Shown piece by piece: positions 9,001 to 16,926 of a DNA stretch of 64,000 nt. The stretch comes from Haoranjiania flava (GTDB lineage Bacteria > Bacteroidota > Bacteroidia > Chitinophagales > Chitinophagaceae): assembly GCF_025631005.1 (NCBI RefSeq), contig NZ_JAOTPL010000008.1, forward strand, positions 62,001 through 126,000, given 5' to 3'. Numbering within the stretch: the first letter of the stretch is position 1; the number at the start of each line of letters is the position of its first letter. The position numbers and the translations under genes are program-made. Under the pieces are notes generated by a model. That model was not told the DNA's origin. It saw only the letters and a program-made list of their open reading frames with translations, and did no database searches.

Positions 9001-9438
9001 CCTACTTTCTCCTCGTTTTATTCAGATATGGTTTCTATGTCAAAAGATATGGTTAACCGTTGGATTATGCCGGGAGATGAAACGCATACCACCATTCCCG
9101 CCTTGCTGGACCGGCATACGGCTGACAATGTGAGACGCGCTAATGGCAGCACGGTTAGCGCCACCTTTCCGTACAACGCTTACAACTATTCAACTGAACG
9201 TGTTGCGAAAGGGGATTTTGTGCGGTTTAAAAATATCTCTTTAGCTTATGTATTGCCAAATAGTTTAATTAACCGTTGGGGCCTGTCTTCTGCACAAATA
9301 GCATTAGTTGGTAATAATATAGCGCTGCTATATGCAGATAGGAAATTGAATGGCGCTGACCCGGAATTTTTCAACAACGGTGGCGTGGCTATGCCCATAC
9401 CAAGACAATATACACTATCAGTAAAATTCGGCCTCTAA
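6043..9438 (+). CDS. SusC/RagA-family TonB-dependent outer membrane receptor
   Basis: The protein has 1131 residues. A signal peptide of about 27 residues ends TFA before Gln28. A carboxypeptidase-regulatory-like beta-sandwich (about 34-112) comes next, then the plug domain from about 115. The plug contains LEGQAAGVSVQ and, further on, IRIRGATSLSG, both characteristic of SusC receptors. The rest is a 22-strand barrel rich in aromatic strands, ending in Phe-Gly-Leu. There is no STN signalling domain. It imports a bound ligand across the outer membrane with energy from TonB, with the SusD-like protein 34 nt downstream as lid. The substrate cannot be read from sequence; the locus has no glycoside hydrolase, so a glycan is not assured. 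It lies within the segment bounded by 56-bp repeats. Confidence 0.95.
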   Translation: MKPTFVSFRCLFLLLLFGIGLPLITFAQTTLPTSVTGSVKDEEGEPLSNATIFNERTKETVLTGENGEFTIDLKENDKITITYVGKQPKTLTYRVDTDFNVVLNNDEKSRLGDVTVVATGYTNVDRKLFTGSSTQILAKDAMRSGVPDVSRMLEGQAAGVSVQNVSGTFGAAPKIRIRGATSLSGDNKPLWVIDGIILEDIVNISNEALTTGDANTLIGSSIAGLNPDDIESMTILRDAAATALYGARAMNGVIVVNTKKGRNTQGRASINYSGNFTTYLKPNYSQFDIMNSAEQMSVMLELENKGYFNHSQISRGSSGGIFFKMYNKMYDYDPATDSYALKNTLSDRLAFLQRYAKANTDWFDVLFKNSLLQEHSVSITTGSDKAQTYFSTSFLNDNGQSLGDKVKRYTANFRNNIKINNKLSVEFGVNGSIRDQRAPGTLTRNSDPVYGQYSRDFDINPYSYALNTSRLLTPYDENGNLEFFTRNYAPFNILNELEKNYLELKSYEMQVRGGLKYNIIRGLNYSFDAAYRFANTKRQHYIKEGSNMAEAFRANGDATIAAGNIQLYKDPDLPNSLPVVVLPEGGFYNTNDNALKNYYMRNTLEYDKRWGEAHWINFLGMTEIRYTDRQFSNFQGIAYQYENGGLVNPNYRYFKKMIEGGQSYFGMDYGYERFVANMLRAAYSLYEKYTINATYRYDGANLMGRSPVARWVPTWNISGAWDIDRENFFNPENKILSSARVRATYGLVGNLGNATNSSAVFYNQITYRPYENEKEAAIGISSLENSQLTWEKLYELNLGADLSFLQKRIDLTVDWYKRNIFDLIGPIKTSGIGGQFTKTANYGNMTAQGFEFTLGGNVIRNPEGFNWRTQFNFGYNENKITNLDVNPNIWTLVRAEGGAMKNYSQRGLFSIKFDGLDPQYGYPTFINEKGEKDTYIYLQSDDVEHLHYHGPVDPVLTGGFFNRITYKGFSLSALFTFASGNYIRLQPTFSSFYSDMVSMSKDMVNRWIMPGDETHTTIPALLDRHTADNVRRANGSTVSATFPYNAYNYSTERVAKGDFVRFKNISLAYVLPNSLINRWGLSSAQIALVGNNIALLYADRKLNGADPEFFNNGGVAMPIPRQYTLSVKFGL

Positions 9439-9472
9439 TTGGCTATAATATAAATTTATCAACACTGAAAAT

Positions 9473-10945
9473 ATGAAGAACAATAAATTACTAATAGGAT
9501 TTACACTGCTTATTTCACTGGCATCGTGCAAAAAATATTTAGATCAGGATCCTGATACCAGAGCTGAAGTAAATACAGTAGACAAAGTAGCTCAATTGGT
9601 TACCTCTGCGTATCCTACGCGTAACTATTTTGCCATCACAGAAACCTATTCAGACAATGTGCAGGACAAAGGTCCGGGAGTTGGCCATCTCAACGAACCG
9701 TTTCCTGATTTGTATTTCTGGAAAGATATAAAGTCAGATGGCAATAACACACCTACCGAATATTGGAACGGCGTGTATGCAGGCATAGCTGCTGCAAACC
9801 AGGCATTGGAATCTATTAAAAAATATAATTTAGGAGACGCAGTCAACCCATATAAAGGAGAGGCGTTAGTGGCAAGGGCTTACGGCCATTTTATGCTGGT
9901 AACATTGTTTGCCAAAGCATACCGTATAGGCGGCGACAATAGCTCTCCGGGTATACCGTACGTGACTGAACCTGAGACAGAAGTAATTAAAAAGTATACC
10001 AGGGGCACAGTCGCTTCGGTTTATGACAATATTCAAAAGGACCTGGAAGAGGGTATGCCGCTGCTTGCGGGCGGGCAATGGAAGGTGCCTAAGTATCATT
10101 TTACAGTCCCGGCAGCTAACGCATTCGCTTCAAGGTTTTATCTCTTCAAAGGAGATTGGGACAAAGCTATACAGGCAGCCAATAAAATATTTCCTAATGG
10201 CGATTTTACAGGTAATATCAGGCCACAGGCTACTGAATGGAGAAATGCTACTTTGAACGAATACAATATAATGGCTACCAAGGCAGACCAAAAATATAAT
10301 TTATTGCTAAGTGAAACTTACAGCGTATACCAGCGTAGTACAGCAGCCGCGGGCAGCCGCTACGGGTTTGGAACCCAGAAATACCAGGAAGTATATAATG
10401 GCAACACAGTGGCAGGCGCACCTTTTTACAACAAAGGCATTAGTTATGGTGTGCCTCATTATACGGTATATATTTTACGCGAGTATTTTCATTATACCAA
10501 CGTGGCTGCAGGTATCGGTTACCCATACGTGATGTCTCCATTATTTGTATCAGACGAGGCTTTGATAAACAGGGCGGAAGCTTACGTAAACAAAGGCAAT
10601 TTTGCTGATGCGCTTAAGGATCTGAACCTTTTTGCAAGCGCACGTATTGTAAACTACAATCCTGCAACTCATGCAGTGACGCTGGAGAAAGCAAAAGCAT
10701 TCTTCAAGGTTACGGATGATAAAGAAGCATTAATAAAAACTGTATTGCAATTCAAGCAGATTGCTTTTATGGGTGAAGGTATGCGCTGGTTTGATATGTT
10801 GAGGCACAGGATACCATCAGTTCATACGCACATCGCTGCTGATGGTACAGAAACCACACAAACCCTTGAGCCTGATGATAACCGCAGGATGTTTCAGATA
10901 CCGCAGGAAGCCACTATTGCAGGTATAGAACTAAACCCGCGATAG
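9473..10945 (+). CDS. SusD/RagB-like nutrient-binding lipoprotein
   Basis: The protein has 490 residues with lipobox SLASC (Cys19), so it is surface lipidated. The sequence after the lipobox, KKYLDQDPD, is the usual SusD start. TPR-like helices follow. The C-terminal third contains GEGMRWFDMLRHRI, the conserved SusD signature, and the protein ends in a PQEATIAGIELNP-type tail. It pairs with the upstream SusC-like receptor, as in all Sus-like systems, where it forms the hinged lid over the barrel and takes part in ligand capture. Confidence 0.95.
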   Translation: MKNNKLLIGFTLLISLASCKKYLDQDPDTRAEVNTVDKVAQLVTSAYPTRNYFAITETYSDNVQDKGPGVGHLNEPFPDLYFWKDIKSDGNNTPTEYWNGVYAGIAAANQALESIKKYNLGDAVNPYKGEALVARAYGHFMLVTLFAKAYRIGGDNSSPGIPYVTEPETEVIKKYTRGTVASVYDNIQKDLEEGMPLLAGGQWKVPKYHFTVPAANAFASRFYLFKGDWDKAIQAANKIFPNGDFTGNIRPQATEWRNATLNEYNIMATKADQKYNLLLSETYSVYQRSTAAAGSRYGFGTQKYQEVYNGNTVAGAPFYNKGISYGVPHYTVYILREYFHYTNVAAGIGYPYVMSPLFVSDEALINRAEAYVNKGNFADALKDLNLFASARIVNYNPATHAVTLEKAKAFFKVTDDKEALIKTVLQFKQIAFMGEGMRWFDMLRHRIPSVHTHIAADGTETTQTLEPDDNRRMFQIPQEATIAGIELNPR

Positions 10946-10977
10946 TTTATATATTTTTAATACTATAAAATATACGT

Positions 10978-11010
10978 ATGAAAAGCAGTATCATGAATCA
11001 TTCTTTATAG
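10978..11010 (+). other. Ten-codon leader frame with a duplicated start context
   Basis: ATG at 10978 opens a 10-codon frame ending TAG. Its context (AAAATATACGT before ATGAAAA) is nearly repeated at the real start 89 nt downstream (AAAATATACGG before ATGAAAA) and again at the DUF4302 start near 12670. It may be a remnant of a duplicated gene start or a leader peptide; nothing shows it is translated. Confidence 0.25.
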
Positions 11011-11066
11011 ACGGAAATTCCAAAGAAGATTCGAACATATCCATTAAAACAACAAAAAATATACGG

Positions 11067-12470
11067 ATGAAAAACTATATTTTATTTATAATCCTGTCTG
11101 CATGTTTAGCAGTCTCCTGTAAAAAGAGCGATGGACCTCTTGATGTAGACCTTACAAAATACAATGCAGACAATTATGTACCAGACCCGGTGATAGACAA
11201 ATGGCTCACAGATAGCCTGAATACACCCTATAACATTCAGACAGTATACAGGTTTGAAAGAAACCTTACAGACGTTTCGCGCAATATTTCGCCGGTAGAC
11301 CTGGAGAAAGTGCTGCCAACTATGCAGGCGGTTCGTAATATATTCCTGAAGCCTTATGAAAAAATAGCCGGCACAACTTTTATAAAAAAATTGACTCCAA
11401 AGCAATTCGTACTATACGGCTCTCCATCGTATAATGATAATGGTAGTATAGTACTGGGTACTGCTGATGGCGGGCGAAGAGTAGTGTTATACAGGTTAAA
11501 TGCTATTGATCTAAAAAATGGTGACAATGTACGAGAGATCATGCGCACTATACATCATGAGTTTACACACATCATTAACCAGAATGTAGCTATACCGCCT
11601 TCGTTTGAGTTTACCTCTAAGGCTGATTATACCACCGATTGGACAGGTAGCGGCAATACAGCTGCTCTGGCTAAAGAACTGGGCTTTATTTCTCAATATT
11701 CACGCAGCTCATACAGTGAAGACTTCGCTGAAATGATTGCTCATTTGCTGGTAGAAGGCCAGCAGTGGTTCAATAACTACATAAATACAACTAACCCCAA
11801 AGCTAAGGCGGCGTTGCTGGCTAAAGAAAAAGATGTAATAGATTACTTCAATACTTATTTTTCTATAGATTTCCGTGCTTTGCAGGCGGAGGTGCAAACT
11901 GCCCTGAAAGACCTGTATGGCGCTAAAGATCCGGCGGATGTTTCCAGCACGTTGCTACCACTTATGATAGCTAATAATCGTGTAAGCAGCATCACCTATG
12001 ATCCGGCAGCGGAGCACTACACCAAATATGGCAGATCGGCTGCATTTAATACGGTGTACAACAACTATAAAGCTGCGTTAGCTACAGGTGGCAGAAACCT
12101 GACAAGTATACAATTTCTCTTCTTGAATGGCACAACAATGGTATTCCGTGCCAATTATTCTAACTCGTCCGGAAGTGTACTTTCTGCAGATTATAATTTT
12201 AATTTTACTATAAATACTCAAACCGGCCTGACTGTATTCATAAAAGCTATACCTGAAGGAACAGGCACTACTTATAATAATGGCAACGTTGCAGCATTAA
12301 AAACTTCTTTTGAACAGATAATACTCCCATACCTGACTAACAGAAGGTTTATAGCTGCATGGCTGCCCACCACTATCGCCGAAAACAATCCTCTGTACAG
12401 AACGTTTGCGGGCTTTTATGTAGATGGTACGCCTACAGATTATGTTTATGGTCCTATAGTATTAAAATAA
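11067..12470 (+). CDS. Zinc metallohydrolase lipoprotein of a Sus-like import locus
   Basis: The protein has 467 residues with lipobox LAVSC (Cys18). Residues 164-168 are HEFTH, a gluzincin HExxH zinc site. The downstream SEDFAEMIAH (217-226) offers the expected glutamate ligand. This architecture, together with its place directly after SusC and SusD genes, matches the family called substrate import-associated zinc metallohydrolase lipoproteins. It probably acts on the cell surface or in the periplasm on a peptide or another amide substrate; the substrate is unknown. It is part of the same operon as the SusC/D genes and the following DUF4302 gene, 121 nt after susD. Confidence 0.85.
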   Translation: MKNYILFIILSACLAVSCKKSDGPLDVDLTKYNADNYVPDPVIDKWLTDSLNTPYNIQTVYRFERNLTDVSRNISPVDLEKVLPTMQAVRNIFLKPYEKIAGTTFIKKLTPKQFVLYGSPSYNDNGSIVLGTADGGRRVVLYRLNAIDLKNGDNVREIMRTIHHEFTHIINQNVAIPPSFEFTSKADYTTDWTGSGNTAALAKELGFISQYSRSSYSEDFAEMIAHLLVEGQQWFNNYINTTNPKAKAALLAKEKDVIDYFNTYFSIDFRALQAEVQTALKDLYGAKDPADVSSTLLPLMIANNRVSSITYDPAAEHYTKYGRSAAFNTVYNNYKAALATGGRNLTSIQFLFLNGTTMVFRANYSNSSGSVLSADYNFNFTINTQTGLTVFIKAIPEGTGTTYNNGNVAALKTSFEQIILPYLTNRRFIAAWLPTTIAENNPLYRTFAGFYVDGTPTDYVYGPIVLK

Positions 12471-12669
12471 AAAATTATTTAGCACACAAGTGAACATGAA
12501 ATAACAATTGATTAAGCGAATGTATAGGATTGTATATTCCATGTATTTTTAAATTTATAACATGAATCAGATAAATTATGTAAAAGCAGCAAAGAGGTGC
12601 ACCAAGGTCATTTCGTTACAAAGGCCACTGAATAGTTTCCTCAGAGGCGCTGACAAAAAAAATACACGT

Positions 12670-14043
12670 ATGAAAAATATATTACTATTATTTACAGGAG
12701 TATTGGTTTTGCTGAGTTGTAATAAAAGCCTGGAACCCGATCTTACTTTTGGTAAACTACCCGAAGAGAGAATGGCTGAAAGAAATGCAGAACTTAAGGC
12801 AAAGCTGTTGGAAGGGTCCAATGGATGGAAAGCAGTTTTGAGAACGTCGCTGAGAGGCGGAGCATATGGTTATTACATGCAGTTTAAGGACAATGAGCAG
12901 GTAGCTATGCTGGCCGATTGGTCTGAGGCCACAGCCAAAAAATTTGATACTTCTACTTACAGGATCAAATATGTAATGAATACTTCGCTGATCTTTGATA
13001 CCTATAACTATTTATCCATATTGCAGAACCCTACAGGCTCCGCTAATGGAGGTGCTAATGCAAACGGGTTGCAAAGCGATATTGAGTTTGAATATTTACG
13101 CTCGACAGCAGACTCAATTATCTTGAAAGGAAAAAAATATGGCAACACGCTTTATATGATAAAAGCTACAGCAGACGAAAAAACGGCATTTGAAAACGGA
13201 GAATATTTAACAGCTATTAGTAAATTAAAGAATTATTTTGCCAAGAATTTTCCTCATATAATAATTGGTGGGAATGGCACAGAAAAAAAGATAGAACTGT
13301 GGATAAACAGCACTACAAAAGTTATTGATGGAGATTACATCACTCCTGATAAAAATCTTGAATCAACAAATAGCGGATTTGCATATGCAATTAACGGAGC
13401 TTACTTTAATTCCGGGCTGGTAGCTCAGGGAATTAAAATTACAGGCATGAAGTGGAAAAGCGATACAGAAATTGTTGCATATGACTCTTCAGGCACTGAA
13501 TATAAAATAAATACTTCTGCGGCTCCTTTAACGTTATTGCACTTGGCTTTGGGTACGAAATTTAAACTACAAGCACATTTTAAAACAATCTATCCGGGAA
13601 CATCAGCCAAAGGCTCAATCATTGTCGGACATTATGTAAATAACCTGGACAATGCCTATTCCGGGTATAAATTCATTGGGGGAGCTTTAACCTTTACATT
13701 TGATGTGCCTAACAAAAAACTGACAGTAACAGGCTGGCACACACAAACCGAGGGCGCATCAATTGGCACAGGCGGGTGGAATACGGTAATTACTTATAGC
13801 TATACTAAAGATGAAAATGGTTTTTACAAATTTACGCATCTCTCAGGACCTGCTCTACCTCAATCTGGCGCTAATGGTTATGTACAGAGGTTGATGTCAG
13901 AAGAAGGAAAAGAAACCATTGACAGTTTTTTGCGAAATAACAGAGTTTCTTTTGATTATTATTCAGAAGGGGGTACATCATATGGAAGAATGACAAGTGT
14001 AGAAAATCCAAACATAGTAATGACTTTTGCGCTCATACGATAA
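12670..14043 (+). CDS. DUF4302 family lipoprotein
   Basis: The protein has 457 residues from ATG 12670, where a lipoprotein signal ends VLLSC (Cys17). The same frame could open at 12562, but that would place 36 polar residues before the signal peptide. The body begins with an EERM-AERN segment and then LLEGSNGWKA, typical of DUF4302 proteins found in SusC/SusD-metallohydrolase loci. The function is unknown; a surface accessory ligand-binding role is inference. It is the last gene of the presumed island, with a short hairpin and the right-hand 56-bp repeat immediately downstream. Confidence 0.75.
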   Translation: MKNILLLFTGVLVLLSCNKSLEPDLTFGKLPEERMAERNAELKAKLLEGSNGWKAVLRTSLRGGAYGYYMQFKDNEQVAMLADWSEATAKKFDTSTYRIKYVMNTSLIFDTYNYLSILQNPTGSANGGANANGLQSDIEFEYLRSTADSIILKGKKYGNTLYMIKATADEKTAFENGEYLTAISKLKNYFAKNFPHIIIGGNGTEKKIELWINSTTKVIDGDYITPDKNLESTNSGFAYAINGAYFNSGLVAQGIKITGMKWKSDTEIVAYDSSGTEYKINTSAAPLTLLHLALGTKFKLQAHFKTIYPGTSAKGSIIVGHYVNNLDNAYSGYKFIGGALTFTFDVPNKKLTVTGWHTQTEGASIGTGGWNTVITYSYTKDENGFYKFTHLSGPALPQSGANGYVQRLMSEEGKETIDSFLRNNRVSFDYYSEGGTSYGRMTSVENPNIVMTFALIR

Positions 14044-14107
14044 GTCAGCACGCCAAAATATCTTTTTGTGAAAAAATTTATGTAATATCGTTTTGTTTAA
14101 GCATTAT

Positions 14108-14125
14108 CGGAAATTAAGATTTCCG
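14108..14125 (+). terminator. Hairpin at the right end of the Sus-like locus
   Basis: CGGAAAT (14108-14114) and ATTTCCG (14119-14125) form a perfect 7-bp stem with a 4-nt loop. No T run follows, so termination strength is doubtful. It ends 6 nt before the 56-bp repeat. Confidence 0.35.
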
Positions 14126-14131
14126 GTAAGC

Positions 14132-14187
14132 GAAGCGGCAGAACTGGTGAAGCAAGCTGTAGCTTAATTATTCAAAACCAAAATATA
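14132..14187. repeat. 56-bp direct repeat, right copy (sucC 3' end fragment)
   Basis: It is identical to 5650-5705. Here it encodes only the last 11 codons and stop of sucC, with no sucC body upstream, so it is a fragment left by duplication or integration. It ends 6 nt before the ATG of the DUF2911 gene. If the unit between the copies were removed, that ATG would lie 26 nt after the sucC stop. Confidence 0.85.
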
Positions 14188-14193
14188 TAATTT

Positions 14194-15039
14194 ATGAGAA
14201 AATCTTCCGGGATAATGTTTTTTATAGCGGGCATGCTCTTTGTGTGCACTGCCAACGCGCAGTTGAAAACGCCGCCGGCGAGTTCTTTTCAATCTGTAAA
14301 ACAATCCTTCGCCTTGTCGGAGATCAGCGTGGAGTATTCGCGCCCGAATGTGAACAAGCGCACTGTATACGGAGGGCTGGTACCTTTTGATAAGATATGG
14401 CGCACGGGCGCCAATGCTTCTACGAAGATCACGTTTGGTGAAGATGTAAAGATCAACGGGAAAGACCTTCCGGCCGGAACCTACGCCCTGCTTAGCATAC
14501 CGGGCAGGAACAACTGGGAGTTATTGTTTTATTCCGATACCAGGATCGGCGCTAATGTGGCAGCCTACGATAAATCAAAAGAAGTATTGCGTGTAAATGC
14601 GAAACCGCAAAAGATCAACTGGTTCTTTGAGACTTTTACAGTGCTCTTTACTGATGTAAAGCCAAACTCCCTGAATGTGGACCTGGTATGGGAAAATACC
14701 AAAGTGTCCTTCAATGTTAGCGCTGAGATCGATGCACGCATCATGGCCGGCATTGAAGATGCTATGAAGGGAGATAAGCCTCCTTACTTCCAGGCGGCGG
14801 CCTATTACTACGATAATAATAAAGACCTTTCCAAGGCTTTGAACTGGGTAAATACCGCTGCTGAAGAGAATCCCAATGCGTATTGGATACAGGCTTTAAA
14901 AGCAAAAATAGAATTAAAGAAAGGCGATAAGAAGGCTGCAGCCGTTACCGCGCAAAAAGTGATTGACCTGGCTACCGAAGGTAAGAACAACGACTATATT
15001 GCTATTGGTAAAGACCTTCTGCAACAGGCAAAGAAATAA
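14194..15039 (+). CDS. DUF2911 domain secreted protein
   Basis: The protein has 281 residues with a signal peptide ending ANAQ at about 23. Residues 30-180 form the DUF2911 domain, recognisable by VEYSRPNVNKRTVYG, IWRTGANAST and LPAGTYAL. The last ~90 residues are alpha-helical and TPR-like (YYYDNNKDLSKALNW). The family is common in Bacteroidota and its biochemical function is unknown. It begins 6 nt after the right-hand 56-bp repeat. Its native neighbour upstream may originally have been sucC itself. Confidence 0.85.
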   Translation: MRKSSGIMFFIAGMLFVCTANAQLKTPPASSFQSVKQSFALSEISVEYSRPNVNKRTVYGGLVPFDKIWRTGANASTKITFGEDVKINGKDLPAGTYALLSIPGRNNWELLFYSDTRIGANVAAYDKSKEVLRVNAKPQKINWFFETFTVLFTDVKPNSLNVDLVWENTKVSFNVSAEIDARIMAGIEDAMKGDKPPYFQAAAYYYDNNKDLSKALNWVNTAAEENPNAYWIQALKAKIELKKGDKKAAAVTAQKVIDLATEGKNNDYIAIGKDLLQQAKK

Positions 15040-15054
15040 ATCCAGGCTTACTTT

Positions 15055-15089
15055 AAAAACGCCCTGCTAATCAGCAACGGGGTGTTTTT
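15055..15089. terminator. Bidirectional terminator between convergent genes
   Basis: AAAAACGCCC (15055-15064) pairs with GGGTGTTTTT (15080-15089), and an inner TGCT/AGCA stem closes the loop. The A and T flanks give a U run in both directions. It serves the DUF2911 gene and the symporter gene, whose last codons lie within it. Confidence 0.7.
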
Positions 15090-16767
15090 GTTTGCGCAGC
15101 AGCCCGATCAGGAAGGCAAGTAATATCACTAAAGCACAACCCGCCAGGTTTAGCCACAGGAAAGCCGCTAGCTCCAGCTTCCACGCAATAATGATCGCTA
15201 TTTCGGTAAAGATAGCAGCCCAAAACACTTCCGTACCACTGAGCCTTTTAAAATAAAAGGCAGCGACAAATATGCCGAGAATGGTTCCGTAAAACAGCGA
15301 GCCTAAAATATTCACGGCTTCTATCAGGTTGCCCACTTCACCCGCAAATAAGGCTACCGCAAGGCAAAAGAGACCCCAGATCACTGTTGCAGACCTTGAG
15401 TAAAACACTTCCTGTTTTTCTGTGGCAGGTTTAGCGGAGAAACGTTTTACAAAATCAATATAGGTGGTGGAAGCCAACGAATTCAAGCCTCCTGCAGTGC
15501 TGCCCATTGCTGCCAGGAAAATAATGGCTATAAGTAAACCAACGAGCCCAACAGGTAAATATTGCATGACAAAGGAAAGAAAAACGTAATTGGTATCATT
15601 GGTATCCGCCTGCGCATTGTTTAACCTCATTAAAACAGTTGCCTGTTTTTTTATCTCGTTGGTTTGCGCATCTGCCAGGCACAGTTGTTCTTTCAATACC
15701 TGCACTTCAGCTATATCTTTGTTTTGGTTAGCAACTACCAATGCTTCCACTTTCTTTTGTTTGGCTGTATGCGCCAGCTCAAACGCCTGCTCTAATTTGG
15801 CATACTGCTGTTGGTAAGAACTGGCTCTGATGGCGTTTACTTCCGTTTTATTGAAAAACAGCGGGGGCGTGTGGAACTGGTAAAATGCAAATACCAGAAG
15901 GCCGATGAGTAAAATGCCAAACTGCATAGGAATTTTTACAAGTCCGTTCATAACCAGTCCAAGCCGGCTTTGCCTGATAGATCTTCCTGTAAGGTAGCGG
16001 CCCACCTGTGACTGGTCTGTGCCGAAATAAGATAATTGCAGGAAAAACCCGCCGATAATACCGCTCCACACATTGTACCTGTCATTAAGGTCAAGCTCAA
16101 AATTGATCGCATTGGCCTTACCCATTTTTCCTGCAATATGCAGTGCATCGCCAAAGCCTACGTTTGCAGGTAAAAGTTTTACCACCATTACGCCCGCCAT
16201 TATCAGCCCGGAGAATATAATGATCATCTGCAGCAGCTGCGTATAAGATACTGCTTTGGTGCCGCCGTACACGGTATAAAAAATCACAACCGCGCTGATG
16301 GCAATGGTGGTGTAAATAATATCTATATTCAATAGGGTAGATAAAACTATGGATGGCGCGTAAATAGTGATCCCTGTAGAAATGCCGCGCTGCAGTAAAA
16401 ACAAAAATGCCGTAAGGCTCCTGGTTTTTAGATCAAACCTTTTTTCCAAATATTCATATGCTGTGTAAACATTCAGCCTGTGAAAGATAGGTACAAAGGT
16501 TACACACAATACGATCATGGCCAGCGGCAGGCCGAAATAAAACTGGATAAAGCGCATGCCGTCTGAGAATGCCTGGCCCGGCGCAGAAAGAAAAGTTATA
16601 GCGCTTGCCTGGGTTGCCATCACTGACAAACCCACATGATACCAGGGCAGTTGCCGGTCGGCAAGCAGGTAGCCGCTGATGTTGCGCATGTTCCGGCTTT
16701 TCCAGATGCCGTATAATACAATAACGGCGAGGGTTACAATAAGCACCAGCCAGTTTATCCATCCCAT
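15067..16767 (-). CDS. Sodium:solute symporter (SSS/SLC5 family)
   Basis: The protein has 566 residues and about 13 membrane helices. Diagnostic segments are SVMATQASAITFLSAPG (48-64), YGGTKAVSYTQLLQ (167-180) and YFGTDQSQVGRYLT (247-260), which hold the sodium and substrate contacts of the family. Residues about 315-390 form an extra hydrophilic stretch rich in Lys, Glu, Gln and Ala between two helices, probably a coiled coil; most SSS proteins lack this. It imports an organic solute with sodium. The substrate is unknown, but the operon with a PIG-L deacetylase suggests an acetylated amino sugar or a product of it (inference). Its ATG overlaps the stop of the small upstream gene. Confidence 0.9.
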   Translation of the reverse strand: MGWINWLVLIVTLAVIVLYGIWKSRNMRNISGYLLADRQLPWYHVGLSVMATQASAITFLSAPGQAFSDGMRFIQFYFGLPLAMIVLCVTFVPIFHRLNVYTAYEYLEKRFDLKTRSLTAFLFLLQRGISTGITIYAPSIVLSTLLNIDIIYTTIAISAVVIFYTVYGGTKAVSYTQLLQMIIIFSGLIMAGVMVVKLLPANVGFGDALHIAGKMGKANAINFELDLNDRYNVWSGIIGGFFLQLSYFGTDQSQVGRYLTGRSIRQSRLGLVMNGLVKIPMQFGILLIGLLVFAFYQFHTPPLFFNKTEVNAIRASSYQQQYAKLEQAFELAHTAKQKKVEALVVANQNKDIAEVQVLKEQLCLADAQTNEIKKQATVLMRLNNAQADTNDTNYVFLSFVMQYLPVGLVGLLIAIIFLAAMGSTAGGLNSLASTTYIDFVKRFSAKPATEKQEVFYSRSATVIWGLFCLAVALFAGEVGNLIEAVNILGSLFYGTILGIFVAAFYFKRLSGTEVFWAAIFTEIAIIIAWKLELAAFLWLNLAGCALVILLAFLIGLLRKQKHPVAD

Positions 16768-16889
16768 CAGCTAAAATGTTCTGTAAAAAAATAAAGCAAT
16801 ACAATAACCGCTGCAAGCGTTGCCACGACTAAGAGGTAAACATATTTCCACAAACCTGATGCCGGCGTTTTCTTGTTGTGTTCATGCAT
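16767..16889 (-). CDS. 40-residue membrane protein coupled to the symporter
   Basis: A 41-codon frame opens at the ATG on 16889-16887 and ends with TGA at 16769-16767, sharing a T-G-A-T-G overlap with the symporter ATG. The peptide has a polar, basic start (MHEHNKKTPASG), one hydrophobic helix of about 20 residues (positions 16-35) and a short acidic tail. The overlap, the membrane helix and the position between the PIG-L and SSS genes argue that it is real and translationally coupled. It could be an accessory subunit of the transporter. I recognise no family. Confidence 0.6.
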   Translation of the reverse strand: MHEHNKKTPASGLWKYVYLLVVATLAAVIVLLYFFTEHFS

Positions 16890-16926
16890 ATATGGTTTAT
16901 TTTAATTTAAACAAACAATTTGCCAA

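Noticed and set aside
5650..14187. tRNA- or integrase-driven island in the strict sense
   Set aside because: No tRNA gene and no integrase was found at either end, so only the repeat-bounded structure is claimed.
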